Positions 43,784 to 57,584 are shown, counted from the first letter of the stretch. The stretch is DNA of 64,000 nucleotides from Rugalucina vietnamica (GCA_964017185.1 OZ024874.1:18037957-18101956), one strand, 5' to 3'. Translations and numbers: made by a program. The notes: a model not told the origin generated them from the letters alone.

Positions 43784-44725
43784 GTCAATGTTGTTACTGC
43801 TTTATAAATCGTTTCTTAGGGTTACACACCATGGCGATTTTATGCTTTTTTAAACGTTAGTTGAAACACCTCCATATAATAACCATGATTAAAACGTGCT
43901 TAATTCCACAAAGGCAACTATGCCTTTGTTTTTGAATATTATAATATGGCTGCTGGGTATGTGATCGGTAAGTATGTCAAATGTTGTTACTCATTAAAAA
44001 CTTCTTATCAAATGTTCAAATACTTGTCAATGCCTAATTATCCTATAGCGTTAACACACATTAAAGTTTTCATTGTGCTTAAACATCCATCCATAGTCCC
44101 TAGTTTTGACGATTTGTCAAATTTTGTCAATGCTGTTACTGTCAATGTTGTTACTCAATGTGTGGTAACAACATTGACAAATATGACTTTTTCTTTCACA
44201 TGCTGGAAGCACGAAAGATAAAAATTGTTACAAAGTAGCTGAACGTGTCACGAGTGTATACATTTTAACAATGCATATTTTAATAGATAACGTTCTATCA
44301 TTGTTTTATAGTTTTATCACAAAAATATAGTAACAACATTGACCAGCATAGTATCAACATTGACCAGCAAAGTAACACCATAGACCAGCATAGCAACAAA
44401 GTTTGTGTCGGTATTTTTTATTTGTTGCAGATGAATAGGAGAAATACAAACTATGGTATTAGTGCTTTAAAAATAACAAGACAAAAATTTAAACAGTACT
44501 TTGTATTGAAATGTCAATGTTGTTACCATTAATATCAATGTTGTTACAAAATGTCAATGTTGTTACCAATGTCATTGGTGTTACATACATTTATAGTAAG
44601 TCTGGTGATTTAAAGGCGATAATATAGGATTAAGTCAATTTAACCATGTCTAAAATACTTGGGTTTCGTGATAAGATTACAAATCCATATAGATGGAAGT
44701 TTGTTTTAGTGGTCACAACATTGAC
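43784..44725. repeat. Mirror of the GTAACAACATTGAC cluster
   Basis: Twelve copies in mirrored order; one base differs near 22656/44903, just outside the cluster. Confidence 0.8.
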
Positions 44726-44988
44726 ATTTCTTTGCAATGACCCTTGATTTTGGTAAAAATTGACTTAAAGAAGAGAGATTAAGCTTGCATATGACTTTTT
44801 CTGAGTTCGTGTATACACTTCCGACGTAATAAACGCAACATAAGAGGAAATGCAAATACTAACTTTTTTTGAAAAAATCTTACCCCAAATGTGCACATTT
44901 TTTTAAAATGACCCATAATTCATGAGGTAACGCCCATACAGTAACCTATTTGCCGATTTTTAATATACAAATTTCAAACTCTACTAGT

Positions 44989-45190
44989 TTGTTTGTTTTG
45001 AGGCTTAGCGTCCCAGTCAACAATTTTTCTGTCATGTCGGGATAGAGACAACGCTTCCTGGGTTTCAAGTAACCAGTACTGTAGGGGGTTAATGTGTCTT
45101 GCTCAAGGACACAACACGGTGGCGTCTGTGGGATTCAAACCCAGCACCTCTCGATTCGGAGCCCAGTGCTCTACCACTACGCCACTGCGC
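44989..45190 (-). mobile_element. tRNA-derived SINE, mirror of 22369
   Basis: Reverse complement of 22369-22570; the B box reads GGGATTCAAACCC on the plus strand. Confidence 0.75.
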
Positions 45191-45468
45191 TCCCTTTGTG
45201 AAATAAGGACCAGCTGCATATATAGGACTGTAAACTATGGTTGTTTGTTTTGTTCAGACTCAAATTGTTGTGACAATTGTATACTTTTCCACAATCCGGT
45301 TTGAATTTGTTAAATTTTTGGGTATAAAGTCAAGGGGATATACTTGTCATCGACATGTTTTCTTGATACATATGCCCACGATTATAAGACCAATAGCTAG
45401 ACCGAAACTCAATTCCAATTCAAGTTCTTTATTACACTTAGACAGATTACATGCATGCAACAAAATTG

Positions 45469-45709
45469 ATTTCTTTGATTTGTGGCTTAGAGTCCCAGTC
45501 AACAGCTAAGGTCATGTGTCGACGTTGCTTCCATTTTATGGGAATTCTACCAAACATTAGGAAGACATGATACGCAAATCATTTTTTAATATTATAACCA
45601 TCTGGTTTATGAGTGGTTACCAGTAATCGGTTAGCCAGTCAGTAGCTAATACGCTTTGTCTGGAGGCACACGCAGCCACGGTTCAAATGGGTGTGGCACA
45701 TGTTCCCAC
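45469..45709 (-). repeat. Family D repeat, mirror
   Basis: Reverse complement of 21850-22090. A G-run lies just inside near 45,820-45,830. Confidence 0.55.
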
Positions 45710-46138
45710 CCAACCACATTAGAAGCAACAAAATCTTCATCATAATGCTTATATGCAGATATCTATGCAGGTATACTTAAAAAACGCACACAAATTTGCA
45801 AGTGAAACAAAATTGCCCGGGGGGGGGGGGCGGGCAAAATTGTCAAAAATATAAAAAAAAAAATACATCTATAAAACATACACTACATAAATACATAAAT
45901 TACACTACAATATACTACATAAACTCACTTATATGCTGTTTTAAATACGAAGAAGCCACGATTTGGAAAGAAGCACCCCATATTTAACATGTGGCACTAT
46001 TGCATCTTGCCATGTTATCACTCATACGTACTGTAAGACTTGCTACATGTACATGTATTAAATTTTGTGTTTTATTTGTGTTTGTCCAATTCATGATCTT
46101 CGTTTTTTTCCAATCCGATATATACTCGGCCAAAAAAT

Positions 46139-47775
46139 TTGTGGAAGGCTCACAGGTGAGCTTATAGTATACCAATGCTCCGTCGTCCGTCGTCGTCGTC
46201 GTTGTCGTCTTGTCGTCGTTCACACTTTTCAAACATCTTCTCCTCTGAAACCGCTTGGTCAATCAATGCCAAACTTCATGTGGAGCATCCTTAGAAGGGG
46301 GAACAAAATTTTGTATAAATAGTCCAGGTCACATGACCAAGATGGCCGCCATGGCTATAAATAGCAACCAGAGGACCAATGGTCCTGTAAACGCTCACCT
46401 GAGATCTGCTGCATATACCAATAACATGTTTGAATATTATGGTATTTAACCCCAGTGCAGGGGCAGATGTAGCCCTTGGGCCATTTTCTATTTCAGAATA
46501 ATCAATATTCTGTCCATTTGTCAAATTCTTGCTGGCTTTTCCCTTCAAATGACATTTTAACAGTTTTCCCCATTCAAATGCATAGGCAACCCATATTGAC
46601 CTTGCCATAAACTTGGGTAAGGTTATCACAGTGTCATGATTTATATATACATTGGAGTACTTTAGCCATCGATGCTTCACGCGCCAAGTTTCGTCGTAAT
46701 CAGTCTATTGGTTTCAAAGAAGAAGATTTTTAAAGGGTTTTTACCATATATGGGCATGGCCGCCATCTTGGTCATGTGACCTGAATTATTTATATATACA
46801 TTTGTTCCCCCTTCCTATAGATGCTTCACATAAAATTTGGCTTTGATTGGCCAAGCGGTTTCAGAGGAGAAGATGTTTGAATATTATGGAAATATACACG
46901 TATATTGCCCCGTGGTGGGGGCATATGATCCCCTGTTGTCCAATTTTTTCAGAATCATTGATATTCAGTCCTACTGCCCATTCCCTGCAAGACTTTCACT
47001 TTAAATAACACTTTAAAAGTTTTCCCCATTCAAATGCATTGGCTACCTATGTTGACCTTGCCGTAAAATATGTCAAGGTCATCACAGGGTCATGATTTAT
47101 ATATACATTGTAGTGCTTGAGCCATCAATGCTTCATGCCAAATTTCGTTGAAATCGGTCCGCCGGTTCTGAAGAAGAAGATTTTTGAAGGGCTTTTACCA
47201 TATATAGGCATGGCGGCCATCTTGGTCATGTGACCTGGATTTCTTATATACATATTGGTTCCCCCTTCCTATAGATGCTTCATATAAAATTTTGCTTTGA
47301 TTGGCCAAGCGGTTTCAGAGAAGAAGATCTTTGAAAATGGTGGACGACGGACGGACGGAAGACGGACGGACGCCGGGTGCCTGCCTATCCTATAAACTCA
47401 CCTGTGAGCCTTCGGCTCAGGTGAGCTAAAAACCTTCTAAAAAAAATTCTTCTTTGAAACTTGGCATGAAGCATCATGCAATGGAGCTCTACAAAGTTTA
47501 TATAAATCGTGACCCTTGGATGACCTTGACCTATTTTACGACAAGGTCAACTTAGGTCGCCCATGCATTTGAATGGGGAAAATTGTTAAAATGTCATTTG
47601 AAGGGCAAAACTTGCAGTAAATTGGCAAATGGACTGGATTTTAATGATTTGAAAAAGAATTTGACTCAAGGGGTTGCTCTGATCCGGCCCTGGGGTTATA
47701 TACATGTATATTACCATTGTAGTCAAACAAGTTTATTTTTCAGGTGAGCGTTTACAGGACCATTGGTCCTCTGGT
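46139..47775. mobile_element. Long family C element, mirror
   Basis: Reverse complement of 19784-21420 with the same internal duplication. Confidence 0.65.
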
Positions 47776-48408
47776 TTTCAAAGTTATTTAGCATCCAAAC
47801 ACAATTATACGGTCAACATCACAGGTTTCTGCAATTAATTCCTGATAAGAATAAAGGAAAACGTAATTCCAAAGTCTCAAAGAGTTCTTGTAAGCATCCT
47901 CTAAACTCTATAGGGGTCCTCCAAAAAAAAAAAAGTGGCCGTTTTACCACCATTTAATTATGACCAAAATACCGGGCGCTGTTATTTGATCAGTGCGAAT
48001 ATTTCCGGAGGCTATTGTGGTATTCTGGTGCCTTTTGTTTTACACAGGAACCGTCGAAGGTGGTGTAAAGTGTTGTTGTGCAACAGCCTACCCGAGTATG
48101 TCCTAAACGTGCTCTATACATGATTAATTGGGCGAAAGTCGAAACTACAGACCGGGCTATCCGTAAATAAGAAGCCGTCAACAAGCATGTGGTCATTTTT
48201 GCCTGGCATTTTCGTCTTGTAGAAGAGGGACCAACTTGATCACGACTAACATTTTCATTTTTAAAAATCAATGGGGCCTGTAATTTTGATATCGGAAAAT
48301 CTTTTGGGGGTGATTTGTTTTTGAGCTTGGTTAAGATGCATACAAAATTGCTGAAACAGTCACCTTGGTGCAATAAAATCAGGGCTTTAGGGCGAGTTCT
48401 CATGTCTT

Positions 48409-48675
48409 GGCATGTCCGTGTAATGTATACCCTCTTGAACCCCACTTTTATATAGCAACACTGGGGTATACAGGTTTATACCTGTTTTTCTTATTTTTGC
48501 TCCAAAACATAGATTGTGGGTACTCGTTAGAACCGCCTCGCCCTCGCTGAGGCGGTTCTAGTGTGTACCCACAATCTATGTTTGAGCAAAAATAAGAAAA
48601 ATAAAAAAAAACTTCTGATGAAATTTTCAATTTTTACAGCTGAAAAATCTCTGTATATTGCATGGGCATGTTTTC
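48409..48675. mobile_element. Family A MITE, mirror of A3
   Basis: Reverse complement of 18884-19150. Confidence 0.7.
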
Positions 48676-49118
48676 GTAATGGCAAATGAGTTAATTTAAC
48701 GTTTAAACTGAATTGTTCTTTGACTTCAATGTCACAAGAATTAAAGGACAGAAATTTTCAATCGTTTATAAGGAAACTTTGCAAAACTGAAAAAAGTATG
48801 CTCTAATCGCTTGCAAATATTTGCCATTTTGGTCCACTTTTTCGACAGCCCGCTATACATGTACTTCTGAATATTGGCTCTGGTACAAAACATTTTTGCT
48901 GAGGAGTATACATCTAAAGAGCAGACTTCAAAGTTCAAGCGAACGTTCAATGGTGTCGTTAACAGACACTGAAAATCACGTTTCACTCAGGCTTTATCAA
49001 ATGTAGCGATAAGAAGAGTAAATAAATTTCAAGTATTTGAAATTTGATATTTTCATGTACTTTGTCTTCATCAAACAGCGGATTTGTTCGAGATTCATGC
49101 CGAACTTGAATTTTTAAC

Positions 49119-49388
49119 TCAAATTACGAAAACTCGCACATGCAATGTATAGAGTTTTTAAGTTGTAAACATTAAAAATCTTCGTAACTTAAAAAATATA
49201 AAATTGATAATTTTAATATATTTGCTCAAAACATACATTGTGGGTACACGTTAGGCGGTTATAACATGTTCCCACAATCCATATCTTGGAGCAAAAATAA
49301 GAAATATTGGTATACCCGTGCAAACCCTAGTTTTGCTATATAAATGTGGGGTATAAGGGGGCTTACTTGACAAGGACATGTTATCCTG
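49119..49388. mobile_element. Family A MITE, mirror of A2
   Basis: Reverse complement of 18171-18440. Confidence 0.65.
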
Positions 49389-49808
49389 ATGCTTGACTCT
49401 GAGTGGTCTCTGATTGAATCCAATTGCGAGGAATGAATTCGTCCATCATTATCATTTGAGTGAATCAACTGCCATTATTTTTTCCCAAGCAAACAGAATA
49501 GTCCCAGTCACATCTGAGGCTATACTGAATGCCTAGCCCCCTCGAAAAGGATACCAGGCTTATATGACTAAAGTAATGAATTTCTAAATACTAGTAATGG
49601 ACGTTGCAAACAACTCTAAGACTAACTTTTTGTCAAAATGTCAAATTTTCTATGGCATTTTGCGCTTATTTAGTATGACTGAATATAAACAAACGTTGTC
49701 CAAACAGTTTCTCATGTCTATAATATCTTGACCAACTGAAACTAGCTTCTATTTAATATTATATAATTCATAGAGTTTAAAAGTTGCGAAGTCACAGTAT
49801 CTTATATA

Positions 49809-50127
49809 TGTTACAGCCAATCCGTGAAATCAGCCTTTTCATGAAATGGCTAAAAATTTTAGCTTTTTCGTGAAATGACTAATTCACTCAGCTCAGCCAT
49901 TTCATGAAAAAGGCTAAATATTTCAGCCTTTTCATGAAATGACTAAAATCCCCATGTCATTGTTACACAGATTGACTGATTCATTTCAGCCAATCTATGT
50001 AATAATGCCTTGCGTTTTATTTATGCCTTTGATATCATCTGAACAGGAATAATTCATTTTAATAAACCACAAAATGTATGATAGTACATAAACTTCCATT
50101 TTCACTTTTAAAAGAATATTATTGTAG

Positions 50128-50187
<60 letters not shown>

Positions 50188-50879
50188 GTAATAATAAAGT
50201 TAAAGAAAAGTATAATTGTTATAATTATGATTATAATTTAAACAAAATAAGAAAACAAAAACGTTTAAACCATTGCTTTGATCATAGTCAAATAAAAGCT
50301 AAGATGTGTGATAAATCCCACTCGACTACCCTTTTTGATTTGAAGTGGGAGACAATGCTGCTATTTCTATGCCTATGGTTGACAGAGGTAGAGGTGACCC
50401 ACGAAATGTACTCTATTGATACGTGTTTCTAATAACATGTTGCTGATATTTTTGATATTTTATAAGTGAATGCTTAGTATCTCATATTGTGTGATTCAAT
50501 AACTTTGAATTTTCCTATGACAATAGGAAAAAAATGAAATTATTGTGCCAGTAAGAAATTGAAAATCTCAATATGTTAGCTGGATTACTATGACACGTAC
50601 AATTGATCATTTGATGTGCTTACATTATGTGCTTTATTATGTTTAAACCAATGTCCAGAGCTTAATAAAAATAAACTTCAGTCTTTTTCTTGTTTTAAAG
50701 GTTCCCTTCTTAGTTTAGCCATTTCATGAAATGACTAGAGCAAATTTTTAGTCATTTCATGAAAAGGCTGAAATATTTAGCCGTTTCATGAAATGGCTGA
50801 GTGAATTAGTCATTTCACGAAAAGGCTAAATTTTTTAGCCATTTCAGGAAAAGGCTGATTTCACAGATTGGCTGTAACA
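49809..50879. mobile_element. Element with palindromic 20-mer termini, mirror
   Basis: TGTTACAGCC...GGCTGTAACA with TATATA flanks, mirror of 16678-17750. It is 1,071 bases against 1,073, one of the few indel differences in the near-identical part of the arms. It contains the mirrored (AAT)n tract at 50131-50200. Confidence 0.8.
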
Positions 50880-50891
50880 TATATATGGTAT

Positions 50892-51355
50892 TCACGTCAT
50901 GGTAAACTGATATTCATAAACTATGTCATCATGCGCACATCCGATAATGAGTGTTTGTTTGGTGCTGTTGAATAAGGTTGAACAGGGCTTGTTAAGACCT
51001 CGAATCAATGTCCGATAGTTTCGGTAGGAATAATTAGACATTTGAAAAATTGTCCCAGATGCGATATCAGCGACATACAAGTTATTTTGTACATCAAATG
51101 CCACATGCTCGGCATTTCGGAGTCCAGATGGTCTAAAGAAACATATTTCTGTGCCTGAGGGTCTAAATAATTTAACCTCCCCGGGCCTGCATATTATAAA
51201 TTCGCTTGATTTTCGAGACCTAATTTGCTTTGCTTCCTTTAAGGTCATTGCTCTAAACACTGGCATATTTTGGCTGTTTCGAACATGTTCGGCCAGTTTT
51301 GACCATCTGATTGGAGAGAAAACAAGAATGTATTTTGCCAAAAGTTTGTCCGACT
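50892..51355 (-). CDS. NHL-like propeller exon or pseudogene fragment, right-arm copy
   Basis: Mirror of 16202-16665, with the same encoded text from GLRNAEHVAFDVQNNLYVAD to the closing YEYQF, stop at 50892-50894. It is downstream of the right-arm TRIM ORF on the same (minus) strand, in the same relation as in the left arm. Same doubts: no ATG at the start, a possible acceptor, and no proven donor. Confidence 0.55.
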
Positions 51356-52106
51356 CTATTATGAATAGTTATTCTTTATTGCCAAACATCACAATTTTAA
51401 TTATGCAAAGCACCAGTATGGCGTTACAATGGATATGAAAAGTGACCAAAACAAGCATTTTCGATAAACTTACCACCATGAATAGCTTAGGTAATCCTTT
51501 TGCACGCGAATGGCAGATTTTTTATGCACATCACATTCCGACTGCATTAAACAAGATATTTAACTATCCAAAAACACATTTGTTTTGAGAAAATTAGTTA
51601 TGGTTCATGTAGAGCAATGTACGCGGAAAATGTAGTATATAATTTTCCTTGTGTACATGTTTTAATATTACACAACAGTTTTGAGAAAGTCCTGATCACA
51701 GGGTGCAATATACTCTTCCTCAAAAGTCCTGTCACCCTATTAGTTTTCATTTATTGAATAAATGAAAATGCATTGTGTTCCATTTTTGTCTATTGAAATA
51801 TACATGACAAAGTCCAGTATGCCAAATGTCCCTTTCATGCAGTTCACGTTTGTTGCGTATGTGCAGTTTAAACACATTTTTTTATAATTACAAGGGTGCG
51901 AATGGGTGGGGATCGGGGGTGGAGGTCAGTCCATGTTAGTTGCATCCTTCGGATACAACTGAAGTCTAGAGCATCCGTGGTGTGGTAAAGCTATCTGCTA
52001 TGTAATAAGTGGTTGGGAAATCGCTCTAGGGCTTCTCCGGCATATTCATTCCAGATGAAATTTCAAATATGCCCTGTCTCAGTTTGAATTCTTTCGAATT
52101 GATGCT

Positions 52107-52662
52107 TTACATCCCAGTCAACAGCTAAGGTCATGTCGGGACGTTGCCTCCACTTTATGGGACTCTTGCTCAAAATGAAGATGTCACGAGTCTTTGACAT
52201 CCAATATGTGCAGACAAAGCCAAAAGGGGTTATAATATATGAGCCTTGGTGCGAGAAAACCGGTCTTCGCGGTTTCCTACCAGGTCCGACATAAACGGGT
52301 CTGTGCAGTCTCAGAAAATGGCCCGAAAGCTTGAAATTTCGGATTTAGGAAGAAGAGAAATTTTACTATCCGAGTGGTGAAACCAAAGGCGCTGATCAGC
52401 TTCGCAGTTACTGCGAATCTGATCTGCGCCTTTGTTTTCGCATATGCAAAATTCCTGTTTTCTCACGATGCGGCTCATATTATAATGTGCGGATGGTTAG
52501 ACTCGGAACCTCTTTTCCTGGGCAGGCTCAGACCCGAGCGGTTAACCAGTAATCAGATAGCCAGTCAGCATCGTACAGGCTTTCACTGGAGGCATAATCA
52601 GCCCATCTATTTCCTTCTGGGGCCCCAATGGGTAGGGGCCCCTGTTTCAGTATGACTTGCGA
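52107..52662 (-). repeat. Family D repeat with family B inside, mirror
   Basis: Reverse complement of 14895-15450. Confidence 0.65.
52241..52476. mobile_element. Family B MITE, mirror of B5
   Basis: GAGCCTTGGTGCGAGAAAAC at one end and GGCTC at the other, flanked by ATAT. Confidence 0.8.
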
Positions 52663-52811
52663 TGTAAGTAGGGCATAAAACGCTGACACTACAACAAAAA
52701 TATGATTCAGTGGTCTAAGTTTCAGTTTTTTCTTAAATACCGTAGTTGTTATTCGTCTTACTGCTGATATATATTACAAAGTACGTGATTTGGGACTTCA
52801 CTTCAATGCTA

Positions 52812-53037
52812 CACTGCTAAACTGCTGACAGCCCCACAAGCGTTGGCTCCGCCCCGACATGACTAAAAAATTGTTGACTGGAATGTTAAGCCTCCATACA
52901 AACAACCAAATTAACTGCTGACAGCCTACGGATATTTTTCCCAAATCGTGCTTGCTCATTGTGTAATGGTTAGAGTGTCGTAGGTTAGATCCAGAGCCGC
53001 ATCATAAATAAGACCGTTTAAATGGCATCAGTGGCTA
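52812..53037 (+). mobile_element. Degenerate tRNA-headed SINE, mirror
   Basis: Reverse complement of 14520-14745; the A-box-like TGTAATGGTTAGAGTG is readable here on the plus strand. Confidence 0.45.
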
Positions 53038-53757
53038 CTTTGCTTGGCGCTCACCATTATAAGGCAAGCACTGGATTCTCTTCTTTCAAAATATAGCATT
53101 ACTTACATCTCGAAAATATATGAAAATGACTGAAAAAAAAAAATAAAAAAGGTCTGATACTGATCACTGTCTGTATTCACTCGAGGACCATATGGAAGAT
53201 TGTCAATTGTGCTAAATTTGTTGTCCTCCTAAAATATAAAATTTATTTATTTATTTATTATTATTATTTTTATTTCAACACTTCAGGTTACCCATACCAA
53301 CAGCAAAGACCAAAAAAAATATATATAGATATGAAAACAAAATTGACCACTGAAACTTGTCTATCTTGTACCCCCTTATAGGATAGTCCTTGGACAAAGT
53401 CGGTCAAGCAAAAGATTGGTCAACCTGGTACAATATCGACATACATGTACATGTATACATAGCTCTGGGCCTATTGAACTGTTTCCAGAGTGGTATTGAT
53501 CCAAGGGTTCTTCAGCCTTTCCGATTAAAATTTAAAATGAGCTAGTTTATCCGCATGACCTTAGCTACAGTATTAAGTGGGACGTAAAAACATTACCAAA
53601 CAAGCCATTGAATGTTTTGCCTAGACATGTTATTTGCAACCTTGGGTCTAATGCATATACACAATGTAAATACTGACTCATAGGATGGTTGTGTCAAGTC
53701 ATTATTTTTTTCTCACTTTCTTTTTTGTTTTGGCCGTAATGTATTTCACAACTATTA

Positions 53758-54188
53758 TTTAGTCATTGCGAGACAAAGCCATCCCTTTCTGGGTACGTAA
53801 CCGGTACTTTGTGGAGCTTGATTTTTTTTTTTAATTCAATTTTGCATCCCTTTAAAGCTTTTTTACTCATATCGAGACAAATCAATCGGTAGGTGTTGCG
53901 AAAACCGGAGTACCCGGGGAAAACCACCTGACACACCCGCAAGCAGAACTATGCTTGTCCCACATGTGACTCATGCCCCGTGCGAGGTGCGAACCCACAG
54001 AGGTGAGATGATCGAATGATCAAGAGCACTGAAGTCAGCGACCTTAACCATTCGGCCACGGGGGCCGCCCGGAGCTTGAAGTGTCTTGCTCAGAGACACT
54101 ACATGGCGGAGGCGGGTATCGGACCGAATCATGACCTCTCAGTTGTTAGTCCGGTTCTCTGTTAGCAAACCAGGCTCCCCACGTTTTG
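53758..54188 (-). mobile_element. Host SINE, mirror
   Basis: Reverse complement of 13370-13800, split by the nested SINE. Confidence 0.6.
53822..54070 (-). mobile_element. Nested SINE with 9-bp target duplication, mirror
   Basis: Flanked by GGAGCTTGA at 53813-53821 and 54071-54079, so the whole insertion was duplicated with the arm. Confidence 0.85.
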
Positions 54189-55127
54189 CTAGGAGAGCCG
54201 CTTTTTCTTTTGTGTTTCTTGGGTGAATAAATTTAGTAATTGTCATAAAATCAAATTTCCATTACAGTCAAGTACTTGGTTTCGCAAAATGTTCTTGTCA
54301 ATGATAAATCATTGCCATCAGAAGAATAGAATTTTAATTACTGCTTAACTATACCCGACAAGATGTAGACAAAGTCATGTCCTTCACTTTGCAGGAAAGA
54401 TTTTTATGCCCAAATTTTTCGTTTCTTGAAGCCATTACCTCATGAATAGAAGCGACTGTTTCAAAAGAAATATTGTACATTCTTGCTTTTTTTAGCCCCG
54501 GCAATGTGTCATCCTACGTAAGTTTTAAGTATTGGGTTCTGGTCGAGCCTGTGTTTGCCATTAAATATAATGTAACAGTGTTTACAATTTTCTATATAAT
54601 TTTATGAGATCCTTCATGTACGTAATGTACATGGTTGTTTCCATGCATAATCGATGTTTCTTTGCTCTCGGTATGTAACAGTGTGACATCAGATGTCATA
54701 AAATTTGACATGCAAAAAGCTACTAAAGATAAAAGATTGGTGTGAGTGAACTCATTCACAGATATTTATTGGATAATGCAATGTTTAGAAAATTGCCAAG
54801 AGAACAAAAACTGATTATTTGTTTTGAAGGTACTGGTAATACATGTTTAACCATGTTTTTAATAAGGATTTCCGGAGTCGGGAACTTTGCGTAACCGGAA
54901 ACTCGACTGTACATTGTATTTTAACAATATTTGAAGATCATTTCACCCAAAATCAACTCGGTAATATTGTATACTCTTCAATATTAAACATTAAACACAC
55001 TCAATGAACATGCATTTTTGTACTTCAGGTTTTCATCATTCACCAAATATCACATTTGTAGCGCGTTGCATTGGCGCAAAGCCATCATATGCTGCTACAG
55101 TCTCCTCACATGGCTGATGTATTATTC

Positions 55128-55437
55128 AATCAAAATGACAACCAAATAGTGCATGGGGCCTAAAGAAATAGATGGGCTGTTTGTGCTTCCAGGCAAAGCT
55201 TACACGCTTCTGACTGACCAGCTGATTACTGGTATACCGCTCTGGTTTGAGCCAGCCCAGGAAAAGTGGTTCAAATCAAACCATACATACATATAAGCCT
55301 TTGTGGCTTAGTTGGGTGGTTATATTTGAAGCACTTGTTGGATGTCATGACATCCTCACTTTGGGTAAAAGTCCCATAAAATGGAGGCAATGTCCCGACA
55401 TGACCTTTGCTTTTGGTTGGGACGTTAAGCATGAAGT
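55128..55437 (+). repeat. Family D repeat, mirror
   Basis: Reverse complement of 12121-12430 with one base change relative to it. Confidence 0.65.
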
Positions 55438-55705
55438 CAAACAAAAACTTCCTTTGCCATGTTTGCCTTCTGTGTTTGTTGATGCATATATATGGTAATG
55501 TCTGTGTCATGGTATCCTAGGGTAAGTTTCAAACATTTTGTGACCACAAATAAATTCAAACATGTGCTTGGACATGCTTTAAGGTCAAAATGCGTTGCAA
55601 TGTGACATCTGGATATTGTGTGTCGAGTCTCAAGGAATAGATAAACATAATACGGTATGTTGAGTGCAAATTTCAATTTAAAAACGCTTCACACTTTGGC
55701 TCTAA

Positions 55706-57562
55706 TTAGATGAAATCCGGGTGTATTTCCCAAAGCGAAGACAAAGATGTCCCATACAACATCCTTAATGTTGTATCCGTGCCAAGCCATGATGTAAACG
55801 TGTTTCTTTCATCGATTATTTTGAACTTGCTGTCGGCTACAACGACTTTGAATTCTGTCTTGTGATCTGCACACAACATCCAAACTTCACCTTTTATAAG
55901 GCACAGTGAACGTACTGAATGCAACTTTGACTGTAGCACTGGTGATTCCAGTTCGCTTTTAATGTCTAGAATAAAAACAGATGACGTTGTAACGACGGCA
56001 ATTTTAGTACCACTCAATAGGCATATGTCTAAAGGTGCATCTTCCAAAGTTTTGTAGCATTTTACTCTAAAATCTTCTGTCACAACTTTTATAAGCATAT
56101 TAGCTTTGTCAATAAGTATCATACGCCCATCAGAAAGAAGTAAGGAGCCATTGTGGCAACAAGGCCTTGACGCATGCGCAGATACTTCCAGATCATACCG
56201 ACCAATTTCATAAATGTCACAATCCATCAATGAAACAGTGTCTAGGTCAATTATCTCATCTTGATCTCCGTCAGACTCAACCGAATTAACTTCATGTATA
56301 TCATCGTAAGGATACTCGTTGTTTGACATTGTATCAGGAGATTGCCTTTCACTTTCATCGCTAACAGGCGACTGAGCAGAACTTTGACATATTGGAAAAT
56401 CCTTTGGTATAGACAAAGCATTTAACTTGCACATTATGTTTTCGTGGACAAACTTTTGAAGAACTTCAACTTCGTCACTAATGTTGTGTTCTAGCAATGA
56501 TAGATTGGCTTCGCTGTCAACATGTTCTAACTGTTTTGCTTCATTTCTGACCCCATCTATCCACTCTTGTAAAATGGCCGTCGGTATTTCCGATCCATAT
56601 TTTTCAGCGACTTTAATGACACTGTTTACTTGTGTTAATTTTCCGTTTACACTGAAAAGTGTCTGTAGCGCTTCAGTTAGTTTTTGTTTTTCTTGCTCTA
56701 CAAATGTTTTCAATCTACGGTTAATCTTTACATCTAGATGGGCAATAAAACGTTGTGTTTCATTTTTCACGTCCGAAATATGATTTCCAGCATCTGACGC
56801 GAAGCTCCCGATTTTCTCCACAACTTTTAAATTTGCATCAATTTGATTCTGAATATCTTCTTGAAGAAGCGGTATGTCTACAGCAAGGTTCAGCTTATGC
56901 GAAGCTGTGCTTCCAATGTATTCAATCCCGTTGCATTCTCGATGGGACGACATCGCACAAATAGAGCATAGAAAAGCATGGTGCGTTCCACATTTATATT
57001 CCAGCTTTTCAGTACTATGTATACTGCAATGAATCAGCTGAGATGCTTTAACGAATCCAGATGTGTCTATAGGTAATTCAGCCCCAGTTAACACTGCATG
57101 CCTTCGAGTAGATTTGAACTTTCTATGTTCCTCGAAACATGTTTTACACAAATATTCATTACAGTTTAAACAGTAACCGAACGCTCCTGTTTCTTTGCCA
57201 TCAATGATGCATGGATTACAGTTCAATATAGTCTCCGTTTCGGGTTGATATTTTGATTGAAATTTAATATGTTCATCGTCTAATAAGGAGACAATCATAT
57301 GGTTTGTGGGAAACTGTTTTGCCCATTGTTCCTTTGGCAACCCGCCATTTGGTGTAATATTTGCTCTACATAGCGGACATTCGAAACTGTCTTGCGGGAC
57401 AGAACTTCCTGTCGTCTGGCAAATGTGCTTATCCAAACACGACTCGCAAAAAGTATGGAGGCACGATAGGGTTTTTGGAACTTTAAAAATCTCCAAGCAT
57501 ATTGAGCATGTGAGATGTTTTGATATACAGCCAGTCTCTGCAAAACTAGCACAAGAAGCCAT
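55706..57562 (-). CDS. TRIM-like RING / B-box protein with partial beta-propeller, right-arm copy
   Basis: A 618-residue frame encoding a protein identical to that at 9996-11852: RING C3HC4 (C19 to C65), B-box-like domain (C115 to H155), B-box 2 (C179 to C210), coiled coil, acidic linker and short propeller. The two genes point toward each other across the spacer. Complete identity over 1.86 kb implies a very recent duplication, ongoing gene conversion between the arms, or an assembly duplication. The upstream tandem array (57585-57841) is also shared, so any promoter inside it would be common to both copies; the sequence beyond about 58,000 differs. Confidence 0.9.
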   Translation of the reverse strand: MASCASFAETGCISKHLTCSICLEIFKVPKTLSCLHTFCESCLDKHICQTTGSSVPQDSFECPLCRANITPNGGLPKEQWAKQFPTNHMIVSLLDDEHIKFQSKYQPETETILNCNPCIIDGKETGAFGYCLNCNEYLCKTCFEEHRKFKSTRRHAVLTGAELPIDTSGFVKASQLIHCSIHSTEKLEYKCGTHHAFLCSICAMSSHRECNGIEYIGSTASHKLNLAVDIPLLQEDIQNQIDANLKVVEKIGSFASDAGNHISDVKNETQRFIAHLDVKINRRLKTFVEQEKQKLTEALQTLFSVNGKLTQVNSVIKVAEKYGSEIPTAILQEWIDGVRNEAKQLEHVDSEANLSLLEHNISDEVEVLQKFVHENIMCKLNALSIPKDFPICQSSAQSPVSDESERQSPDTMSNNEYPYDDIHEVNSVESDGDQDEIIDLDTVSLMDCDIYEIGRYDLEVSAHASRPCCHNGSLLLSDGRMILIDKANMLIKVVTEDFRVKCYKTLEDAPLDICLLSGTKIAVVTTSSVFILDIKSELESPVLQSKLHSVRSLCLIKGEVWMLCADHKTEFKVVVADSKFKIIDERNTFTSWLGTDTTLRMLYGTSLSSLWEIHPDFI

Positions 57563-57584
57563 ACTTAATTATATGAGTTTTTAG

